Shown here piece after piece: positions 47,086 to 52,958 of a DNA stretch of 52,958 nucleotides (positions are counted from its first letter, which is position 1; each line of letters opens with the position of its first letter). The notes below the pieces were generated by a model that ran no database searches, had not been told where the DNA came from, and saw nothing but the letters and a program-made list of their open reading frames with translations. The translations under genes and the position numbers were made by a program. The DNA is from Gamarada debralockiae. Taxonomy: Eukaryota; Ascomycota; Leotiomycetes; Helotiales; Hyphodiscaceae. Location of the stretch: contig NXFV01001832.1 in the NCBI GenBank assembly GCA_002803225.1, forward strand, positions 1 through 52,958, written 5' to 3'.

Positions 47086-50000
47086 TCATTTCTTAAGCAC
47101 CCCATCCCCAGTGTCAGGGCTATTATCGACTAATCCAACAGTCAAGCTTCCTTCGCTTCGCCAACTGAAGTCAGGGAGTATCGGTGGAGTTGAGGAGGAT
47201 AGGAAACTCGCAGAAACATTGTCGGCAGGAACAGTTGAAAACTCGGCGGAGGAACGGATAGGGAGTGCGGAATGAGATTGGGTGAGGAGTAATTCGGAAG
47301 ATAATGGTGTATCCCTGATATCAAGATTTACTCCGGAACTCATCAGAGAGGCAGTGTAATCAGCACCATGCTTCTCTTTGATCTTTTGGACAAATTTTTC
47401 CAAATCTAAAACGAAGTGAGGTTAGCAACACTTTCACCCTCCAAAGATTTCGTGATTTTCACTGGATTTACCTTCACTGGTATTGAATTTCAGCGTGAGA
47501 ATCTTAGAACCCTCTGAACCTTCGCCGTGAGTGGTGCGTTCATCGTACATCGTGCTAGATGTTGCTACAGAGTTGGCGGAAGGCCTATTGCAGTGCGTCG
47601 GTGGACCAAAGGACGTCATACTATTGTTCAACACAGCTCTTTCTAAGTAGTTATAAGCTAGTTGAGCAGTAATTGCTATAGGAAGATGAGGATTGTGCAC
47701 TTACCATCTGGGAGTGACCTCCTCGATGAGAACTCCTCTCCGTTTCGTACCCGTTGCTGCTCTCGTTGTATCGTCAAAGCATCACGATCGTCTGGCGCCG
47801 GAAGTTCTATTGGTAGCCCAAACATTTCCACCACGGTTGATCTACCGACAGTGGATTCATCAATAGGTGGCACACTCCATCTTCTGCGACGATAATTCTC
47901 GTTGTCAGACCATTGATTAGCTTGATGATGTCCTTGCAGTGAGAGTTAGTAAAGCAGAACGAAAAAATATTTTCTCCCAAGGGGCCTTACTCATAGTTTG
48001 ACTATGATCCAGGACAAGACTGCGTGGAAATCCGCTGATTGGATGTTCTTCCCCTTTCAAGCCCAAGACAGCTTTGAAAGGCAGGTTTTTCAAGACCCGG
48101 ATTTGGATTTTGGACATTTTGAAGTGTAAATGAGTTATCATGTCTTCCATTAGATCAGCTGTGATCTCGAAATGCTGCGGGCTACATCCGTCTTCTTGAA
48201 GTATGAAGTAGGCGTTTTCATTGTTGTCATCTTTGAGCAATTTACCGATCTCTCTTATTTCCGGAGTCTCGTTTGGAAGCCGGCACAAGATGTCTCCTAT
48301 TTTTTGAATTTTAATTAGTTGAGGTGGCCTGAAGAAATATCGACGGTAAATCTTTCCTTGAATAATGAGTTGATGCTCAGAAGTTTCCAGCATTGTGTCG
48401 GAGCCTTCGAAGTAGAAGAGAGTTGCAAAAAGTTGAGCAGCAAGCCGCTTAGTCTGATCGTCATTTGCATAGTAATTCTGTGCACCATTTTGCAGACCTT
48501 TCATGGCACTAATATCATCTAATGCAGGTAAGTCCTCTTTAAACTCCGGGTTCAAGCGAAGGAAACGCGATGTTGGTGCAGAAATAGGCAGGAGGTTAAG
48601 ATAGTCGTCCCACGGGTTCTGGCTTCTAGAATGAGAAACTGTTCGGCCTTTCGACACTCGCTGAGGACTTTTGGCCTTCAGTCGAGACAGGATAGATGTT
48701 TGATCCGAGTCGTTCGAGTTTTGAATCAAGTTGGTCTCAAGCCCCGTTCCAAGTGACACTACTATATCTGGGTAGTCAATGGCTGATCCTTCTTCTGCAG
48801 AGACAATCTTGTGCTCCTTATGTGCAAATAAGATGGGATTATGGTAGGAACGATCCCCGTCGAAATAAACTTGCTTGGAGGGTTCGTGATGGAACGGCTG
48901 GAATAATGTCGGAATTGCCATTGTGGCCCGAGCCCTACACAAATTAGAAGGGGATAATTTAACACGCACCCAGATGTCTTACGCCTCCCAGACTCTTAAC
49001 TCTGTCCCAGCTTTCTCAGGACGGCGGAAATGGTATTGGACTATTAGCAACGTACTGTGAGCGAATGAGATAAAATGTCTTCAGGCTCAACACTTACGTC
49101 TCTTTGAATGACGGCGATTGTAGTTGGCCAAAAGAACCGTTCTACCAGAAGATGATGTAGCCGTGACTGCGACTTTAATATGAGATCCTGGTCTGCCACT
49201 TGGTCGCGGTTCCCCAAACAGGTATTGACTCTCTGAGAAAGCCTCTTTCAAAGCTACCTCAAACGCACTCGTTTCAAATTTGGGCTTGTTGTATCTCTCG
49301 CGAAGCCAACCTAGCCCCGGAATTCCACGTTTAGACTCTCTAGAGAAACCGTTGTTGCATATGCGTTCGAAATGATCGAGGCAGTCTTCGATACTCCAAT
49401 TTTGAGTGACGAGTCCCAGAGCAATAAGACCTCCTGTACTAAACAAAACATTAGCTTAGACGGAAAAGAGACCTGCAAAGTGTTGAAGCCTTGCCCCTGC
49501 CCTATGATCATGTCAAAGAAACATTGAATCGGTAGTTTCCCATCCATTTCTTTTTCTATCAGACGAAGGATTTCGAGCTGAATGATGCTACGTATTCCAC
49601 CTCTGGGTAAATAATCAATAAATGAGGACTTAGAGGGAATCTATCACTCCTTGCAGGACAACTTACCCATCAAGAGTCAAGATACGACGACCTGTAGCCT
49701 GAGGATTGAGATATACAGTCAGAGATTGACATCGGCCTGGTGTGTTCATCTCGAGAGGGCATTCATGAATCTCAAACAGATTCTTGTTTTTGAATCTTCC
49801 ATATGACCTCACACAGGGTGTGCAAAGAATATGTCCACACGGAAGTGCATGCTCAGGAGGCTCAAATAGACAGCAAAAACAAACAGAATGGCTTTGGAAT
49901 GCTCTGGCCTCTTTCTTTGTGCGACCTCCATAGAAGTGACTTAGAGTATCGTCTCGGTGGATTCTCGCTGCTGCAATAGTTTGCAGTTCGCCCGCATTTG

Positions 50001-52679
50001 TGCTATCTGCAAGCAGTCGAAGAAGGTGCTCAAGACGGAGGTAGACTTTTCTATGGAATTCTTCCCGATAATTATCAAACGAGAAGTCAGAAATGTAACC
50101 TCCAACTGCAAATACTCTCCCGTCTTTGAGCTGGTGTCCTTTTGACCCATGGCCACTTCGGACGTTCACGCATCGGTATAGCACTGCCGAAACACGCATG
50201 TTACGATGAAAATGAATAGAGTTGAGGTGGGCTTGAAGGTGAGCAGGAACTGCGCCACGCATGATATATTCGCAGGGCCAGTGTCGGTCGCAGAAGTTCT
50301 TGAGTGCATTGTCCAGATGATCCAGATATTGTGGGAAGATAAGCTCCGCCGTTCCTAACTCTTATGAGTACAATCCTGCGATTTTCATCCTTATACATAC
50401 CTTTTATGTTGTGCCGTACCGAATCTTCCATGATGCACGAAGCAACCATGTAGCTAAGCTTGTCAAAAATAGAGCGACCGTTCGCATGCTCCTGCTTCTC
50501 CATCATGTTGATTGCAAGTTTGAGTATATTTCCGCCGAAATCTAAGGGAATAGGACTGTTGAAGAATGAAGCCTGAACAAAATCGAAAGCAACGTCGAGA
50601 GTTCGAGCGAAGTGATCAAATGCGCATTGCAGATATGACTGCAATTCTTCCGCGTTAAGGAGCATTCGCAATGATGCCTTTTTCTCTCTAGATATTTGAC
50701 ACCCCTGTTGAATCTCCATTTGCAACTTTTCGATTTGTTCTTGAATTAACTTTGGCCTACCCTCGCCAGGGATTCGCACGATCTAGAAGCAAGAAAAGGT
50801 CATTAACAATATCATCCTGCAAGTTCAACCACACAGCTGAGTGAAGGTTTAAAGATGCCTGGGACTTCATACTGACCCGTATAGAGCGGTAATATAAAAG
50901 CATAAGTTGTTCTACTGTTTCAATCCTTTTGTTACGGTCTTGCCAAATTTGGGCGTGTTTCTTAAAACAGACGTTCCGGTGAACAGTGTGAGACAAGGAC
51001 TCCAAAAGCCGTTCTGTGGCAACATTAACATCCCAAAGTTCTGGATCAATGTTTTCAGAAGCGTTCAAAGCTATGATAGCATGGGGCAGGATGGGCTGGT
51101 TGGACGACGTTTCTAAGGCTGCTGCGGCCCATTCAACTAGTGTTTCAAAAACGCCCTCAATGACCCTTCCCAACTCTCAGCAGCGACTAAAAGGCCGGGG
51201 ACTGCAAACATACCTTGGATTCCTCAGAACAAATACGATCACATCTGAGAACGTGAATAAGAGCCGGGGATACAAATTTGCTACAGCAAAGTGCCTGGTT
51301 CGTCGCTTGGGAGTATCTGTCCATGCTAGCGCCCGCTCCGAACTGTATCGAGCCTTGAATGAAGATTTGTGGCTATGTTGTGTCTGTGGAGTTGAAGTTT
51401 GCTTTCCTTTGCGAAACGTAGCACCCAAGGGTTCTCTTTCCCCTCCATCCAGCCCTTCACAATCAGCGTACAACACAGGCGCTTCGGAAAAAGCAGTGAG
51501 AGGATCCAAATAAAGATGGACGTCCTCTGAAGTGGGCATGTGATGTCCTGGGATACCAACAACTGGAGATTGGAATGCTTCAAATGTTTTCGTGGCTCCT
51601 GGTCGTGTGCTGAGCTCAATTATCAACTTGATGAGGGCACTCTTTCCCGCTCCAGTTTGACCAACGACAGAAACGAGGGAAGGAGTACGAGTGTCCCGGA
51701 AGGGGCTATATCCAGAGTCAATACTTGTAGAATCTCCTATCTCAATCCTCTGCTCGGACTGCTGGTCTAAGCAAGTCTCACACAAGAAGCAGCGATCGGC
51801 ACCGGGTGCAATACCCCATGAAAAAACAGATCCTTGGGTTGCAAAGCAAGTCCAAAAAGTCCTATCCCCTCCCGGAGAAGACCTTATGTACCAAAAGATG
51901 CACCAGGAAGATGAAGATACCGCTTGGTTTGGTAAGTATTTTCCCAGGGCCGTAGAAATTATCTAATCAGCTATTTATCAAGGGGTTGATCGAGACAACA
52001 GCAACGAAGAGCCACTACTATTCCAAGATCGTGGAAGATATGCTGAATTAATGGCTTTAACGAACTCCCAGATGCATTTGCATACATTGCAAAAGAACAC
52101 GTCGATTGAATGGTTGTCACAACTATCACAGAACTCATCGCGGTGGTTTTCTGGCGGCCCACGTTGAGTAGAAGTTGTAGGAATGCTCAACGAAGATGAA
52201 GCCATTTCCAAGAGTTCTGGACGCTTCTGACCTCATTTGCCACGACTTGAGCGTCAGAACACATCTGAGTAGGGAACGTCAGCTGTAGTGAGAGCAAGGA
52301 AGCATGGACTCTCAGCCAGCTGTTCAAAGGACCAAAGTTGTCCCGCCGTAGTTTTGCGTCTGAAAATTTTATTTAAATCTTCTTCATCTGAAGCCTCGCT
52401 GGTATGGAAGCGGAAGAGGAGGAAAGTGCACGCCTTCACAGCAGAAGGGCGCCCAAAGCTCCCTTAGAGGCTTAACTTTTGCCATAGATAATACGGAGCA
52501 CCAATCCCAATTTCCTCACCGAGATCCTCCAAGCGGAATCTGGTCAAGATGGGAACAAGTGATGAGCTGTCATCGGGCGTTACCACGCCACAACCAGATC
52601 CCAACTCTCGACGTGCTGCCAAAACCAATGGATTCCAGTCAAAATTTTGCTTGTACACACCAGATATGGTTCGTTTCAT
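47086..52679 (-). pseudogene. Large GTPase-RING-patatin protein gene, rearranged and disrupted
   Basis: Multi-exon minus-strand gene. In order: an N-terminal region (52679 to about 52250: ATTAGQLWSFEQLAESPCF-like segment); a zinc-binding FCDSCDNHSIDVFFCNVC (about 52150-52080); a P-loop GTPase with GQTGAGKS and LYADCEGL (about 51700-51450); helical segments; a RING-like CFCCLFEPP..ALPCGHILCTPC (about 49900-49800); a patatin domain with LTLDGGGIR (joined across an intron at about 49662-49615) and the Asp of YFDGDRSYHNP (about 48860); and a Ser-rich C-terminus. Patatin domains are Ser/Asp lipid acyl hydrolases. Lesions: frame changes in the N-terminal part, an inverted segment at about 51750-52072, and no recognisable GxSxG nucleophile motif at the splice junction near 49500-49440. 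The architecture resembles multidomain fungal sensors with a phospholipase effector; this function is inferred. Confidence 0.75.
51750..52072 (+). other. Inverted coding segment of the GTPase-RING-patatin gene
   Basis: The plus strand reads LCSDCWSKQVSHKKQ, PHEKTDPWVAKQVQKVLSPP and EDEDTAWFG, then a normal 51-nt intron (51932-51982, donor GTAAGT), then VDRDNSNEEPLLFQDRGRYA. These are the residues expected between the minus-strand zinc segment (FFCNVC) and the minus-strand P-loop exon. The block includes an exon-intron-exon unit and is coherent only on the opposite strand. Confidence 0.75.
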
Positions 52680-52958
52680 GATAGGAGGCGATAGGCTGGA
52701 TCTACAGCCTATAAGTGGTCATTCGTGAGTGCTACAATCTACAGGGGTAAAATGTAAAATACTGTGGAAAATACGAGCTGTCTGACCAATCAGCGAGTCA
52801 GGATATGTCTTTTTGGTATCTAATTGGTCAGAACCTGTAGCGTCATTTAACATTTATTTACGCCTCTAGGTTGTATGCTGCCTGTGCAGCATAACCATCG
52901 AGCTCCATTAACTGTTTGATAGGCTGCTTTCTTATCTCTTACTGTCCCCCCCCCCCCC
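52680..52958. other. Upstream region of the patatin gene, ending in poly-C
   Basis: Presumed promoter. The last bases form a run of C at the window edge, which may be an assembly boundary; no telomeric repeat is seen. Confidence 0.4.

Noticed and set aside
52944..52958. Terminal poly-C tract as a possible telomere
   Set aside because: Not a TTAGGG/CCCTAA array; more likely a homopolymer or assembly edge.

Overview
This is genomic DNA from a filamentous ascomycete (Pezizomycotina). The genes carry many short introns of about 45-90 nt with GTAAGT-type donors and CTAAC/CTGAC branch sites. They include a fungal highly reducing polyketide synthase (HR-PKS), HET-domain genes, a DUF7708 protein and a SidA-type hydroxylase relic. 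The class cannot be fixed from sequence reading alone. No tRNA, rRNA or CRISPR was seen.

Left part (about 0.3-18.2 kb): a secondary-metabolite gene cluster. In order: an NAD(P)-binding epimerase-like gene (-), a cupin (-), a small Leu/Gln-repeat ORF (+), a cytochrome P450 (-, 7 exons), a classical SDR (-, 4 exons), an AYR1-like SDR (-, 9 exons), and divergent from it an HR-PKS (+, KS-AT-DH-degenerate MT-ER-KR-ACP). The PKS would build a reduced chain, and the P450, SDRs and cupin are candidate tailoring enzymes. A CGG-N4-CCG palindrome, the kind of site bound by Zn2Cys6 activators, lies in each intergenic region of the cupin-to-PKS block and suggests one regulator, not encoded here. The PKS reading frame is broken once near 12080, inside the KS domain.

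Middle (18.2-31.4 kb): repeats and a few genes: a Cys-rich single-pass membrane protein (20481-21222), two adjacent MITE-like elements (22906-23342), an ORF of unknown function, and an intact flavodoxin-less CPR-type FAD/NADPH reductase (26132-27976).

Right part (31.4-52.7 kb): decaying accessory genes, many of signalling or self/non-self recognition type. They are an AAA+ ATPase (stop, frameshift, Walker B Glu to Lys), a DUF7708 gene with a solo LTR inserted at an intron donor, a truncated L-ornithine N5-monooxygenase, two broken HET genes, and a large GTPase-RING-patatin gene in which about 320 bp of coding sequence is inverted. AT-rich blocks and C-to-T/G-to-A type stop codons suggest, but do not prove, RIP (repeat-induced point mutation). 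Exon boundaries were derived by eye from splice consensus, reading frame and family motifs.
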